Assembly: GCA_016858145.1 (NCBI GenBank) | Contig: JAEHOE010000031.1 | Location: 1-64,000, forward strand | DNA length: 64,000 nucleotides | Reading direction: 5' to 3' | Origin: Edaphochlamys debaryana | Taxonomy: Eukaryota > Chlorophyta > Chlorophyceae > Chlamydomonadales | Shown: positions 11,383 through 23,823 of the stretch, one piece after another | Layout of the letters: the number at the start of each line of letters is the position of its first letter | Position numbering within the stretch: the first letter of the stretch is position 1 | Position numbers and translations under genes: made by a program | Notes under the pieces: model-generated | Seen by the model: only the letters and a program-made list of their open reading frames with translations | Database searches by the model: none | What the model was told of the DNA's origin: nothing

Positions 11383-13336
11383 ATGGAGCTCTGTTCAGCA
11401 GACGCCTGCAGCCAGCTTGGGCTGCTGCCGGCGGTGGAGTCCGAGAGCACAGACGATGGCCTGGAGGTGGGCCCAGCGCTGGCGGCTACGCTTCAGGGCG
11501 CATTCATCCTAAACGGCAGCTGGGCCGCCGCGCTTGGGTGGGTAGCAGCTGCCGGTATCACCGTCGGCAGCAGCAGAGGTTCCGCAGAGGCCACCACCCA
11601 GGAGGGCCCGTGGGACGCCGCCCCACCAGCGCCCCCCGCCGCGGGTGCCCCGGCTGCAGCAGACCGGCCTGGGGTGCCGGCGGCGGAGGCAATGGCAGTG
11701 GCGTCCAGGCCCACTCCACTGCCGGCTCTCCCGCCGCCGCCGGAGGAGCCTACCACAGCTCGCTTGGGCGGCAGGCGCAGCTTCGTGGGGCTGCCGCTCG
11801 AGGAGCGGGTCGGCCTGCTGCTGGGCGCCAGGCGTACCGCCGCCGGGAGCTGCAGCCATGGCTACGAGCCCCGCCCGGCCGCTTCTGTGTCAGCGGTGGC
11901 CGGCCCAGATCACATCCTCAGCAGACGGGGAAGCGCGGGCGCTATCGGACAGGAGAGGCAGCTGTGGAGCGCGTCCGACGCGTATACGGCTCGCCTCACT
12001 GGTCTGTACGGAATCTCCCCAGCGGCCGACACAACCCCCGCGCCGCTGCCACCATTGCAATCAACAACGCGGCCTTGTGGACCGCTGCTGTCTCATCTGC
12101 TCCAGCTTGGTGCGCCTCGGCAGCTGCTCCCGGGAATCGGGGCTGCCGCCCGGGGAGAGCTCATGAGCCGCAGCTCCAGTGAGCCGCTCTCGCTGCGGGG
12201 AGCGTGGGAGGCGCAGCCAGGCGTGGCCGCCCTCGTCCCCGTCGTCCCCGTCGTCAACACCACAGCTCACATCGCAGGGGCGCAGCCGCTGGAGCTCATC
12301 AGCTGCTGGAGCGGCGGCGGTGGCGGCGGTGGCGGCGGTGGCGGCGGTGGCGGCGGTGGCGGAGCGGCTGGCGGCGGCGATAGCAGATGGGGCATGGGTG
12401 GCGGCCTGGTGACTCCTGGGACAGGGGTGCGGCACTCTCGGTGGGACCGCCTTACAGGCCTCGGAGCAGAGCAGGGCTGCCTTGGGGCTGCCATGGCGGA
12501 GACTGCGACGGCCTCGGCAACAGGCGGCAGTGGACATTGGTCCACCCTTGGGAGTAGTGTGGAGGAGCTGCCGCTTCCAGGCGGCGAGGCACCCAAAGCA
12601 GGTGAGGAAGGTCGGGCGCAGGAGACGGTAAGGACGCACCTCGCCTTGGGTTGCCGCTGCGAAGCACGACAACTTAATGGCCGATGCCAGGATAAGTGCC
12701 TGTCCCTCCCTCCAGACCACGCCGTGCTGTCCGGTGTCCCGCAGTGTTCTCTGCAATCAGCAAGCTCCACTGGACGCCCGCCCTCCACGCCCGCTTCATG
12801 CAAGCTGTCGACGCGCTGGGCGGGGCTGAGAGGGCCACTGCTGGCCAGATCCTGCCGCTGATGCGGGTGGAGGGGCTGACCGTACGGAGCGTGGAATCTC
12901 ACCTGTCCGGTCACCGCCGGAGGCTCCGCACGCTGCGGGAGGGCGCCGCCGTCCAACCTGGTAACCCCCAAAATGCTGGTACGAGGGTCGTGTCTGTGCC
13001 TTGAGTTGGGGAGCTGTTCCGCGTGTTGCGTACCGGTAGATAGGTGATGTGCTACTGCTTGCAAAGTGCCGGAGCACTCCTTTGCTGCTCGTCACTCACA
13101 ACCACGTCCGCCTCACCCCCGCTTCTGTTGCAGAGTTCGATGCCAGGGGCAGGCTCCCGTGGACGTCCCCCCTGCACGCCCGCTTCATGCAAGCAGTGGA
13201 CACGCTGGGCGGTCTTAAACGGGCCAGTCCCAGCTCAATCCTGCGGCTGATGCAGGTCAAGGGCCTTACCAGGGATCACGTGGTGGGCCACCTCTGCAAG
13301 TGCCGCACAAAAGCTCGTCAGCAGGAAAGCTCCTGA
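11383..13336 (+). CDS. GARP (G2-like Myb) transcription factor with two GARP domains, paralogue 1
   Basis: Three exons: 11383-12601, 12745-12960 and 13134-13336. Both introns are phase 1, giving 545 residues. The start is the first in-frame ATG, and it aligns with the start of the paralogue at 14834 (both have LGLLP.V..ES.DDGL.VGPALAATL). Residues 1-415 are low-complexity apart from conserved patches shared with the paralogue, and include a run of about 17 Gly. GARP domain 1 starts at about residue 416 (WTPALHARFMQAVDALGG, then ATAGQILPLMRVEGLT) and ends SHLSGHRRRLR. GARP domain 2 starts at about residue 488 (WTSPLHARFMQAVDTLGG, then MQVKGLT) and ends GHLCKCRTKAR. The fold is the single Myb-type helix-turn-helix of GARP proteins, expected to bind DNA in the nucleus; targets are unknown. 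The B3-like part of paralogue 2 is absent here. Confidence 0.8.
12311..12362 (+). repeat. GGC/GGT microsatellite encoding poly-Gly
   Basis: A GGCGGCGGTGGCGGCGGT-type run inside exon 1 of the first GARP gene. It encodes about 17 consecutive glycines and is expected to vary in length between strains. Confidence 0.85.
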
Positions 13337-14833
13337 TCCCAGAGCGTATGTAGGAGTAGAGGCTGATGGTTCGATTGGGCCGTACTGGGCCTGCCTGTCG
13401 CCCATGGACATTGATGCCTTTCGCCTGCTGAGGCTCAAGGCGGGTGCAAGTTCAGTATGTGAACAGGAACTCATGCTTTGGGCTGTTCTGTGGCGTCTTC
13501 AGGACAGAGAGCGGAGGTCTTGACCGGCATGGCGAGAGGCGAAGGGGGGGGGGGGCACGGGCTTGGCGGCTGTGCGTGTGAACGGATGGCTGCCAATGAA
13601 GACTGCTTCGATCCTCTTTGATTACCGGTTTCTTATTTGGACAAGGGGCTTGTCAGATTACTAAACGTAGCAACGAACAGGGCCAGCCGGTGGATTGTAT
13701 CAGGCTTAGGTGTTGTGGCGGGGGCGTCTGGAGAGCACTATAGAAGCTGTGTGAAGTGGTGTGTATGGAAGCGGGGAAGTGCACGGGCACAATGGCTGCG
13801 CGAAGCTTCGGCTTTCAGGGACATGGCCTTTGGGTCAAGGGGGACCGTAGCTCCCGTTGGTCCAGGGGGGGGCGAATGCATTACGCGGGGTGGGCGAGCA
13901 TGGGCGATGGCTGGGACAGGCGTGCGGCGCAATGCGGCCGTGGTTGACTTCCATCCCTCTGGACTTCGACCACACCGAGTCCAAGCCCGAACCAGTTCTC
14001 CGCACTATGCGATACCGTATGCCAGCGAGCATGCCTGTCTGTATGTGTAAAGTGTATGGCACGGCACCGTACACAGCACCCTTGCCTTTTGCCGGGATCG
14101 CGCGCCAGCTCCGGCCAGGGTGTGACATGCGATACAACACGCTCTACTGATGCCATCTTGTCCCGCACGTCGAGCGCGTGCAGCTGCCTCTGTGCCTCCA
14201 AGCTAGTGTGAAAGTCTGAGGTTCTCCTGCTTCCCCCAAGCTCTGGCAAACAACAGGTGGCGCTCGGCTAAAGAAAGCAAACTGCCATGGCGTTGTTGCC
14301 GTGAGGGGTGAGGGTTGTCCCATCGAGTGATACCAGGATTGGTTGCTTCATGAAGTCCGGGTAGCCAATTATCCTTGCATTTGCCGCCCCGGCCAGCGGC
14401 GTACGCGCAGCGGAATTCGTCGCGACCACCGAACCTAGCATCGCCACTTCACCCCAGCAGAACCAAATTCTTTTGTCTTCTTCCCGTTCAGGAAGGCCCA
14501 CGAGGACTTGGCAGGATGCTTATACCGCGGAGGTCTCAACGGCACGAATCCCGAGGTCCTTCCTCCCCGTCTCCCCTGGGGTCTTCTACACCGCCTAGTT
14601 CTTTGCATCAGGCAAGACACTCGGCCGGTAGCAGCTCGATGTGCACGGGAGAGTGTTGCAGGGGGGATTATTGACGACAGTTTACCCTCGGCGGCAGTGG
14701 CGGATTCTGTGCTTGGCGCGATCTGACACACGTCCTTGCTTCCCTACCCCGTCCTGCCCGCAGCCGCCTCGTACTTGGAAGCTGTCCTTGGGAGAAGTGC
14801 GGATCTGCTGGCTGTGACTACTTGTTGATATCC
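13337..14833. other. Spacer between the two GARP genes
   Basis: This probably holds the 3' UTR of the first GARP gene (poly(A) signal candidate at 14046) and the promoter/5' UTR of the second. The segment around 14590-14640 repeats the upstream region of the first gene. No convincing gene is seen: open frames here lack recognisable motifs and splice support. Confidence 0.5.
14046..14050 (+). terminator. Candidate poly(A) signal TGTAA for the first GARP gene
   Basis: TGTAA is the usual volvocine poly(A) signal. This one lies about 710 bp past the stop codon, which is long but within the range seen in these algae. Assignment to this gene is inferred from position alone. Confidence 0.4.
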
Positions 14834-17800
14834 ATGGAGCACTTCCCAGCAGACGCCTTCAGCCAGAGGCTTGGGCTGCTGCCGGTGGTGAAGGCCGAGA
14901 GCATAGACGACGGCCTGGGGGTGGGCCCAGCGCTGGCGGCTACGCTTCCGGGCGCATTCGTCCTAAATGGCAGCTGGGCCGCCGCGCTTGGGTGGGTAGC
15001 AGCTGCCGACATCACAGTCGGCTGGAGCAGAGGCGCCGAAGGGGCCACTGAGGACGGCCCGGGCCTAGACCGGCCCAGGCCTGCTGGGGTGCCGGCGGCG
15101 GCGGCGGCAGCAATATCGGCATCGGCTGGACGCATGACACCGCCACCGCCGCCGGAGGAGCCTGCAACAGCTCGCATGGGCGGCAGGCGCAGCTTCGTGG
15201 GGCTGCCGCTCGAGGAGCGGGTCGGCCTGCTGCTGGGCGCCAGGCGTACCGCCGCCGGGAGCTGCGGCCGTGGCGGCGAGCCCAGCCCAGACGGGTCTGT
15301 GTCAGCGGGGGCCGGCCCAGATCACATCCTCAGCAGACGGGGAAGCGACGTTGGGAACGGGGAGTGCAAGCAGCGTTTGAGCTCGTCTAACGGCTACACG
15401 GGCTGCCCCACTAAACTGCGAGGAAGCTCCGCGTCGGTCGACACAACCCTCACGCCGCCGGCACCATGGCAGTCACCAATGCGGCCGCCGGGACCCTCCG
15501 CACGCGTGCACCTTGCACAGCCGCACGCCGCGATCGGCCAGGTACCTGACGGCCAACTGCCGCTTAACCCCCGGCTGGCGGCACCCGCCCTGGGAGAGCT
15601 CATCAACCGCCGCCCCAGTGCGCCGTCTTTGTCTCCTCTTCGTTCACAACGCGTACAGCAAGGCCTTGCCACACCTGCAAGGGCTTCACCCGGCGGCGGC
15701 AGCAGCAGGCAGCGTGCAGCCGTCCCCGAGGCGCCCCAGCGCCGCCGCTCCTCCTGCACGGGCAGCGTCCGCCTCGGTGCGACGCCGGCCTGCGCAAGCA
15801 CCCCGGCCGCCGACCCGCTCCCCATGACGCCTGCGCCTCCACTCTCCTCGACGCAGCATTCCAGACACCAGGGAGTGCAGCAGCCACAGTCAACCGCCGC
15901 ATACGATTTGCTGTCGCCCTCAGTGCAGCTGCTGCTGTCCCAAATACGGCAGCTTCGTGCACCTCGGCAGGCAGTACCAGGGGCCGGGGCTGGCTCCCAG
16001 CCCGAGCACAACAGCCGCCGCCTCAGCGAGCCGCTCTCGCGGGAGGCGCAGCAATGCCTCGCCGTCCCCGTCGTCTACTCCACCGGTGACGCAGCGGGAG
16101 CGCAGCCTCTGTACCTCAGCAACCGGAGCGGCGTCGGTGGCGGCAGCAGCAAGGGAGCGGCTGGCCGGGACAGCCTTGCAGGCCAGGGGGCAATGCAGTC
16201 CCGGCAGGGCAGCCCTGGGGCGGTCATGACCGCAGTGGCTGCGACGGCCGCGGCAACAGGCGGTGACGGCGGAGCGTCGTCCAGTGCTGGCGGAAATGGG
16301 CAGCAGCCACCGCTGACAGGCGGCCAAGCCGGAGCCGCCCACTGGGGTCGCATTGTGGGGCCCAGCGGAAACCCGGGGCCAGGGGCAGCGGTGCAGGCTG
16401 CGGTTGGCGCCAGGCCGCCGCCACCCCAGGAACAACCAACCTCACCTCGGCGCTCAGCGGCGGGGTCCGTGCCTAATGCCCTCCCAGCCGTCAATCTGCT
16501 GCTTCCCGCCAAACGGCACTGCATGCACATCCCTGTCGAGGCGGCGGCGCTGATCCTGCCGTACGGGGCGGGCACGATGGACCAGCCCATATACCCTCTC
16601 TGGCTACGCCTCTTGCTGGACCCGGGCGGCGGTCGACCGCCTGTGCCGTATACTTCTGCATTCCTGCAGCCAAGCACTGACGTCTGCGGGATCACGCACT
16701 GGTTCTTCGGGCTGGGGCCGGCACTCCGCCAGCTGGGCATCGCGCCGCTCGGGGCGGAGGGGCCTCCGGCGATGGTCCGGCTGGTGGGCCTCCCTGACGG
16801 GACCCTCGTCATGTCGGCTGCAGGCGACCCGGCGGTGGCGGGAGCAGCGACGGCGGCAGACCATGCGGGACCGGAGGAGGGCGTGGAGCTGGGGGCAAGG
16901 CGGCAGGCAGATCGCCTGGTGGGCGTTGGCGGCGTGATGGAGGCCGGCAGCGCAGGTTCTCATGCCTCAGCCGACGTGGCCGCGCCTGCAACCGCCGCTC
17001 CTGGGGGCGATTCTCAGAGGGACCGCAACTCCGAAAGCGTGACGGAGTGGCGAGGAGGCGCTGGCGGCAGCGGTGACGTGGACGTTGAGGTCCAACCTGC
17101 CGGTGCCAGGCCTGCTGGCGTCTTCAAGCATGGGCCCTACGCAGCGGGCAACGGCGGCCCCAGGCAAGCGGCACGCCGGCGACGGGGTAGCAACCGGCCG
17201 GCTCTCGCCGGCAGGGCAGTTCGTGACGCCACCCCGGCGATCACCGTCGCTGCCAAGGCTGCACCACCCAGCCCTCCGCCTGCTGGTGATGTGGGTCGGG
17301 GCGGCGAGGCCGCGGCCGACGGTGGCGGGGAGGACGAGGCCCCCTGGCTGGAGCTCAGCGCGAGTGACCTGACCCAGTGCCGGGTGTTCATCCCCTGCGC
17401 TGTGTCGCGGCTGCTACTGGTACCGCTGGCAAGGCGGCAAGGCCTGCCGTTCGGACAGTCCGGCAGAGTAGAAGTGCGGCTGCGCCTCCCTGCGGAGGCG
17501 GGAGGTTGCAGCGTCCAGGTGGGCCTGGCTTGCTCCGACTGTGCGTGGGGGGAGGGGCGTGCGATGTGGGTCAGCGCCTCAGAGGAGTCTAATCCTGCAC
17601 AGTGCATCTTATGATGCATGAAATCTATCTGAGCACATCGGTAACCCGGTCGCATTGCATTGCCATCTGCAGGTGACAGCCCACCGCGATGGGGACAACT
17701 CCTGGTTGACCTAAGCCAGGGCATGCGGGCGGTCTTCCAGGCTCTGGCTCAGGCGGCCTGCCCCCTGGTGCCTGGCTCCTGGTTCCAGCTGCGGCCCCTG

Positions 17801-19014
17801 CGACCCGGCTGGGCCAGCGAGCCGGTGCCGGAGATGGAGCTGGTGGTGTGGCGGCCGGAGGGAGAGGGGCTGCAGCGGGGCGACCGGGGCGGGGGGAAAG
17901 GCGACGGCAGGGAGCTGGGCGAAGATGACCCGTTAACTGACGAGGATGCGGGGACAGAGGCGGAGGAGGAAGCGGCCCGGAGCGGCAAGCGGCGGCGGCT
18001 GCAGGCGGACCCACAAGGGTGCCACAGGCCCTCTTTGCCAGGAGCCGGCGCACCCGAGCGGGCTTCCGCCATGCAGGCCCGCAGCGGCAGCCCCGGCACC
18101 GGCGGCTGTGACGGCAAGGACATGTACGACGGGAGCTGCATCCTTATCAGCGATGACGAGGAGCACGAGGACCAGCAGCTCCCCGGCCCCCGGCAAGAAC
18201 TGCATGCCCTGACAGCGTCTGGGCCGGCCGCCAGTGCTTCCAGAGGTAGGTGGGACGGAGGGCGGTCTGGGCGCAGCATGGCCCCGAGCCGGAAACGTAC
18301 GAAACACCAGAAGCTGGTAAGGCTGGCTGGTCACATCAGACGCCAAAGACGCACATGTTTAGGCCTTGAACATCTGGGCGCACCCACTGACAGTGCCTTC
18401 TTTTGCGGTCCCTTCATACAACACCCTGCCGCGCCAGCCCGCGCCCTGCTGCCGACGACACCTGGGATCCTGTGGACGCCCGCCCTGCACTCACGCTTCC
18501 TGCAAGCAGTCAACACGCTGGGCGGGGTTGAGAGGGCCACTGCCGGCCAGATCCTGCCGCTGATGCGGGTGGAGGGGCTGACCGTACAGAACGTGGACGC
18601 ACACCTGTACGGGCACCGCCAAAGGCTCCGCACGCTGCGGGAGGGCGCCGCTAACCCCCAGAAAGCTGGTACGACGGGCGTGTTGATGCCTCTTTCCGGG
18701 GAGCTGTTCCGCGTGTTGCATGGATACGTAGTCTGCTACTGCTTGCACGGTGCCAGAGCATACTTGCGCCGCTCGTCACTCAACCGAGTCCGCTCCCCGT
18801 TTCTGTTGAAGAGTTCTATGACAGCGGCAGGATCCGGTGGACGGCCCCCCTGCACGCCCGCTTCATGCAAGCTGTCACCACGCTGGGCGGTCTGCAATGG
18901 GCCAGTCCCAGCTCGATCCTGCTGCTAATGCAGGTCAAGGGCCTCACTAGGGTTCATGTGCAGAACCGCCTTAACGGGTGCCGCGAGAAGGCTCGTCGGC
19001 AGAAAGGCTCTTGA
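14834..19014 (+). CDS. GARP transcription factor with B3-like segments and two GARP domains, paralogue 2
   Basis: Exons 14834-17540, 17673-18668 and 18812-19014, with phase-1 introns as in paralogue 1, give about 1,301 residues. An extra intron inside the second exon (possible donor at 18246) cannot be excluded. Residues 1-540 match paralogue 1 in patches and are otherwise disordered. Residues ~546-661 hold a B3-like segment (PLWLRLLLDPGG, THWFFGLGPALRQLG). Residues ~835-960 hold a second, starting WLELSASDLTQCRVFIP and split by the first intron, followed by LVPGSWFQLRPL. An acidic stretch then precedes a basic KRRRL. GARP 1 begins at about residue 1170 (WTPALHSRFLQAVNTLGG; GLTVQNVDAHLYGHRQRLR). 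GARP 2 is in the last exon (WTAPLHARFMQAVTTLGG; MQVKGLTRVHV). Expected to be nuclear. It links the GARP pair to the B3-like genes further right. Confidence 0.75.
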
Positions 19015-19447
19015 GTCTTGACCTAGAGGAAGCTGGGGTTGGCGGTGCTGGCGGCGCTGCGAGGATAGTACGGTAGGCAGTTCTCAGGTTGTCAGGTAGC
19101 CAACAGACTAGCGTTGAAGCAATGCATTGCCGCGTGGGTGCTGGGTGGATGATGTGCTCGTGCGTTCAGACGTGTACGCGTCATCCAGTCATGTGGCGGG
19201 AACTGGTAAGCTTACTAGGCAAACAAGGGTGTCTGTCCCTCCTCAGGACAAGGAAACGACCGAACGACCGGTTAGCGGGGTAGGTTGGTGGGAGGCATGC
19301 CTGTGCCTGGTGAAGTCGGGTGAAGGTGGGGAGGGAGGGAGGTGACAGCCTTGGTGCCTGTCTGAAGCGGTGGAATCGCCTGTAGCCGCGCGACTCATCC
19401 GTATTTGGACGAGTATGGATATTGGGTGATGGACTGCGGCCGGTCTA

Positions 19448-19452
19448 TGTAA
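19448..19452 (+). terminator. Candidate poly(A) signal TGTAA for the second GARP gene
   Basis: TGTAA lies about 430 bp after the stop codon at 19014 and about 330 bp before the AP-2 mu start codon. The rest of the 19015-19783 spacer shows no gene. Confidence 0.5.
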
Positions 19453-19783
19453 TGCGTCATGGCTTGGCTGGATAGGCTGTGGTCCGATCGTACGGCACGT
19501 GTGGCACGGCAGTGCACAGGCCCGCGAACACCAGTGCAGCCCGACCTCGCTCCCTATTGCCCAGATCGCGTCCTCTGGCACTGCACCGACCACTCCCGTA
19601 TCACCAAAGACCGATAGAAAGCCTAGTTGCTCAACACGAGCATAGTATCGCTTCCGTTCTGCTTAATCCGCCGCTTCCTCTTCCCTGTCACTTCTCTCGG
19701 TCAGCAGTCGCATGTGCGCACTCTATCGTTAGTCGTCGCTGCGGGGCCAGCGCGGACGTGAGCCAGCTGCAGACCGGTCCACG

Positions 19784-22700
19784 ATGGCCAGCGCTGCGAG
19801 CGCTATCTACTTCTTCAACCTACGAGGAGACATCCTTCTAGAGAGGAGATATAAAGACGATGTAGAGTGAGCCGGGCATCGTGGAGACCTGGGCAGGTTC
19901 TTTTCGCGCCATGGAGCTGGGGAAGACCGCGAAGTGCCCCCTCGCCAGGGATGGCAACGGAACGCTCACGCACGGACTACTCGTGCAGTATCCAGCATGT
20001 TCCGCGCGAGGCACCTCGAAATGGCTCACCGATCCCCGGCTTCTGTTGCCCCACGCTCCGCCCATGTTGCAGTCGCGAGATAGCTGAGAGCTTCCGTGAT
20101 CGGATTCTCAACGCACGGGAACGGGATTCAGCGGCGGTGCACGGCCCAATCCGCACGCTGGGGTCGGTCACCTTCATGTATCTGAGGCACGCGGACATCT
20201 ACATCCTGCTGTTGACCCGAAGCAACGGGAACGCCATGCTGTCCTTCCGCTTCATGACCTCGGTGGGAGGGGTGAAGAGCCGTCCGGGTAACGGGACCAG
20301 GCCTGGGGGACGGAGGTGCCTGGCACTGGGGTGTTGCGCAGGCGTTACCCGCGCTGGTGGACTCGAGGCGTGGGACCTGGGGCATGCATGCGGCTTTGAC
20401 TCAACGTCAAGGCATCTCCCCGCGCTCCCGCAGTTGGTGTCGCTGTTCCAGTCGTACTTCGAGGGGGAGTTCTGCGAGTCCTCCATTCGTTCCAACTTCG
20501 GGTGGGCACGGGCGGGCGGACTTGGCGGCACTGCAGGCTAGGGTTTGCTGCTGACTTACATCTCACCTGAGGACATTCCCTTCCCCTCCCTCCTCCCTCA
20601 TGCAGTGAGCGTGTCTTGGATTGGTGCCCTCGGCGTAGCCAGACGTTACGGCGATGTGCTGCGGCTCAGAAGGCATACAGCTTTCGTGCCCTGGCGGGGC
20701 GCTTCACGCACAGGGGTTGGATAGCTTGTTACAGAGGTGCAGGGACTGCGGGCCAGCAAAGCGGGTTAGCGATGGCTGCAGTATGCTGACCGAATCCGTG
20801 CGAATCGTGCTTTTTGCTGTGGCCCGGCAGTGCTCATGTACGAGCTGCTCGACGAGGTCATGGACTACGGGCTACCGCAGGTGAGTGGAGTCTGGAGTGT
20901 GTGAAAAACGACCGGAAGCCCGTTAGCAGCCCCTAGACATTTCACGGATCTCGACTGCGGATGTCGGCGGCAGCCCACAGGGCTGATGGGCGATTTCCCT
21001 TTGAGGGTTTGACTGCCTGACGGAATTTTCCTCGGGTCCCGGTCGTGCGGTCGTACGCCTGGTGCGTCCTTGCTCCGCACTACTGGCCTGGGGCTCCAGG
21101 AGTTGCGCTCCGGCCCCCATCCCCTATTCCGCAGATCACGGACCCGTCCATCCTCAAAGCGCTCATCCTCCAAAAGGGCTACAAGTCGGAGGGCGGCATC
21201 CTGGGCTCCGTGGGGCTCACGGGGTCCTCAGGCGACTCGGCGGTGGGTGCGGGCGCCGGAGGGCGGTGCGAGGGGCCATGCGGATGGAGCGGTCACCGTT
21301 GTGGGTTGGTCTTGCCGGCCCAAAGGATCCGGGCGGCAGTGCAGTGCCTCGAATGATCACGTTTCAAGGCAGGCGCTGTAGCTGTCACACGCGCCCGGCG
21401 CATTGACATGCTAAGGCTTGTACGCCGAGCGTGTGCAGTGCCGTACGCTGCACTGGGGCGCATGAAGGGAACCGAGTGCCCGGCGCGGATGCCGCTCTCA
21501 GCCTGGGCTCTCACCCTGAGCTCCACACGCGTCTGCACCCTTTGGGGCGCGGCTCCTGCTCCGGGCCTGACCCCGCAGCGCCACCCCTTGCCCTTCCCCT
21601 GCCGCTCCTCCCCCGAGCACAGTCCAAGAAGGCTCGCGACGCTGCGGCGGCCGCGAACGCTACTCTGGCGGTGACGGGCGCCGTGGGGTGGCGGCGCGAG
21701 GGCATCAAGTACAAGCGCAACGAGATCTTCCTGGACATCGTGGAGCAGATCAACGTGCTCATGAGCCAGAACGGTGGGGACTGAGGGGTTGGGGCCTTGA
21801 AGGGCAGGGGCGCGATGGGGAGGGGTGGGAAGACGGATATGGGATACTGTGCGGACGCGCCCATGTACACAGAGGGGTAGGGGTGCCGAGAGCTGCGGCG
21901 TGGGCGTACCGGCCGACCAGGTCCTGCCCCCGCCGCCCTCCCCCGCAGGCTCCATCCTGCGGCAGGACGTGGTGGGGCGCATCCAGATGAAGTGCTTCCT
22001 GTCCGACATGCCGGAGCTGCGCCTGGGGCTCAACGACCAGATGCAGGTGCGGGGGGTGGGCGCGGAGGCGGAGGGCAAAGGTGAGGAAAGGCCCGAGAGC
22101 AGGGGGCCCGGGTAGCTGGGGAGCCAAAACCCTGTTCCTCTCCTCTATGCTGGAAAGACTCCGCCGTGACCAAGGCGAGGGATTTGCGCCCGACCCACAT
22201 GAGCCGTAATCGGGGGAGAGGCTTGGAGCGAGATTCGAGGGCACGACAACGGGGCTGATGAAGTCGCGTGCTGCCGGAGCCAAGGTCCGCTTGGCACATC
22301 GCTCTGCCGACTCTGCCTCGCCTTCCCGCCCCTCTGTCCCAGGACGCCACGTTCCACCAGTGCGTCAACCTGGGCGCGTACGAGTCACAAAAGGTGGTCA
22401 CCTTCGTGCCGCCGGACGGCGAGTTCGAGCTCATGCGGTGAGCCCGGAAAGCTAGGGCGCGGGGGTCCAAGCGTTTTGGGCGCACTGCCAGCCTTCATGA
22501 GCCGCTTTTATAGCCGACCCACATCGACATGCGAGCCGGTCTGGGCCCTTGCATGGAGTCCGGAGCTGGCCTAGTGCACTCCTGTGCTAACCACCACCCC
22601 ACCCCACACGCGGGCCGTCCTACGCTCACCATGCTCCTCGGTCATGAGGACTTCGCATGGCCCTTCCCGACACGTACCATCTCCGACCATTCCCTCCCCT

Positions 22701-23823
22701 CTGCCCCTCCGCCCCAGGTACCGCGTCAACGATGGCATCACGCTGCCGTTCAAGGTGCTGCCGGTCATCAGCGAGGTGGGGCGCACCAAGCTGGAGGCCA
22801 ACGTGAGCATTAAGTCCACCTTCTCCAACAAGCTGCAGGTGGGGCAGCCCCGCAGGACCCGTGTCCGCATGGCACCCTTCCCTCCCCGCCCCCTAGCGCT
22901 GCGCCGGCTTCTGCTCAGCGCCCCTGCGAGCTGCTGTACTCCAGTCCGCAACACCCTCCTCCACCCGCATCCCGCCTGCGCCGTGGCCTGCGTGCTTCCT
23001 ACCCTTGACGCTCCTCGCTCTCCGTCCTCTCCACCAACTCCCCCTCCTTCCCCCTCCCCAACGCCCCCCCCTTCAGGCCGGGCCCGTGGTGGTGCTGGTG
23101 CCGGTGCCCGACAACACCGCCTCCGCCAAGCTGCTGGTTACGTCGGGGCGCGCCAAGTACGACGCCACCAAGAAGGCGCTGGTGTGGAAGATGTCCAAAT
23201 TCCTGGGAGGCACTGAGCACACGCTGCGCGCCGAGGTGACGCTGGTGGCGTCCACGCGCGACAAGAAGCCCTGGGGGCGGCCGCCCATCCAGCTGCAGTT
23301 CCAGGTGGGGGCGGCCTGGACGGGCTTGGAGGCGCTGGGCTAGGGGTGTGCCACTGCTCGAAGCTTCTGTCTGGGGGTACGCCGATGGTGATGCGAGGAG
23401 GCGGGTATGCGTCGGAGAGGGGCAGGGCAGGATGGTGTGCGTAGGGGGCGCGCGGGGTTCATGCCGTCGCATGCCGTTGACGCCCCTGGGTGTTTGTGCC
23501 CCCCCGCCCAGGTGCCCATGCTAGGCTGCAGCGGGCTGCGCGTGCAGTACCTGCGCGTGGTGGAGCGGAAGCAGGGCAGCGCATACAAGGTGGGGGCTGA
23601 GGGCTGCGGTGCGCGGGCCAGTTGGATAGAGGCCCTTGCTCGTCAGGGGCAGGCTAGCCTCCGAGGCACGGACTGGGCCTTCGCGGTTGGTAGGACCCCC
23701 TGCCTGGCCTTCCGCTTACCGGCATCCCTTGTCCCTCTCCTGCCTGGCCGCCTCCCTTCCCCTCAGGTGGACAAGTGGGTGCGCAAGCTGTGCAAGAGCG
23801 GGGACTACCTCATCCGGATCTAG
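19784..23823 (+). CDS. AP2M1: AP-2 clathrin adaptor complex, medium (mu) subunit
   Basis: Twelve exons: 19784-19866, 20073-20262, 20434-20500, 20831-20880, 21135-21242, 21623-21773, 21949-22046, 22343-22437, 22718-22838, 23077-23304, 23512-23589, 23767-23823. They give 441 residues, the normal size for AP-2 mu. The N-terminal longin-type domain reads [20 protein letters not shown] and [14 protein letters not shown]. The mu-homology domain starts at [18 protein letters not shown] and ends [38 protein letters not shown] and [11 protein letters not shown] favour AP-2 over AP-1, AP-3 or AP-4. The subunit binds Tyr-based sorting signals in cargo at the plasma membrane for clathrin-mediated endocytosis. 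The Thr in [11 protein letters not shown] aligns with the regulatory phosphosite of animal AP-2 mu. The exon 3 donor is odd: the sequence reads TTCG|GGTGGG, one G more than a clean G|GTGGG junction needs. Confidence 0.93.
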
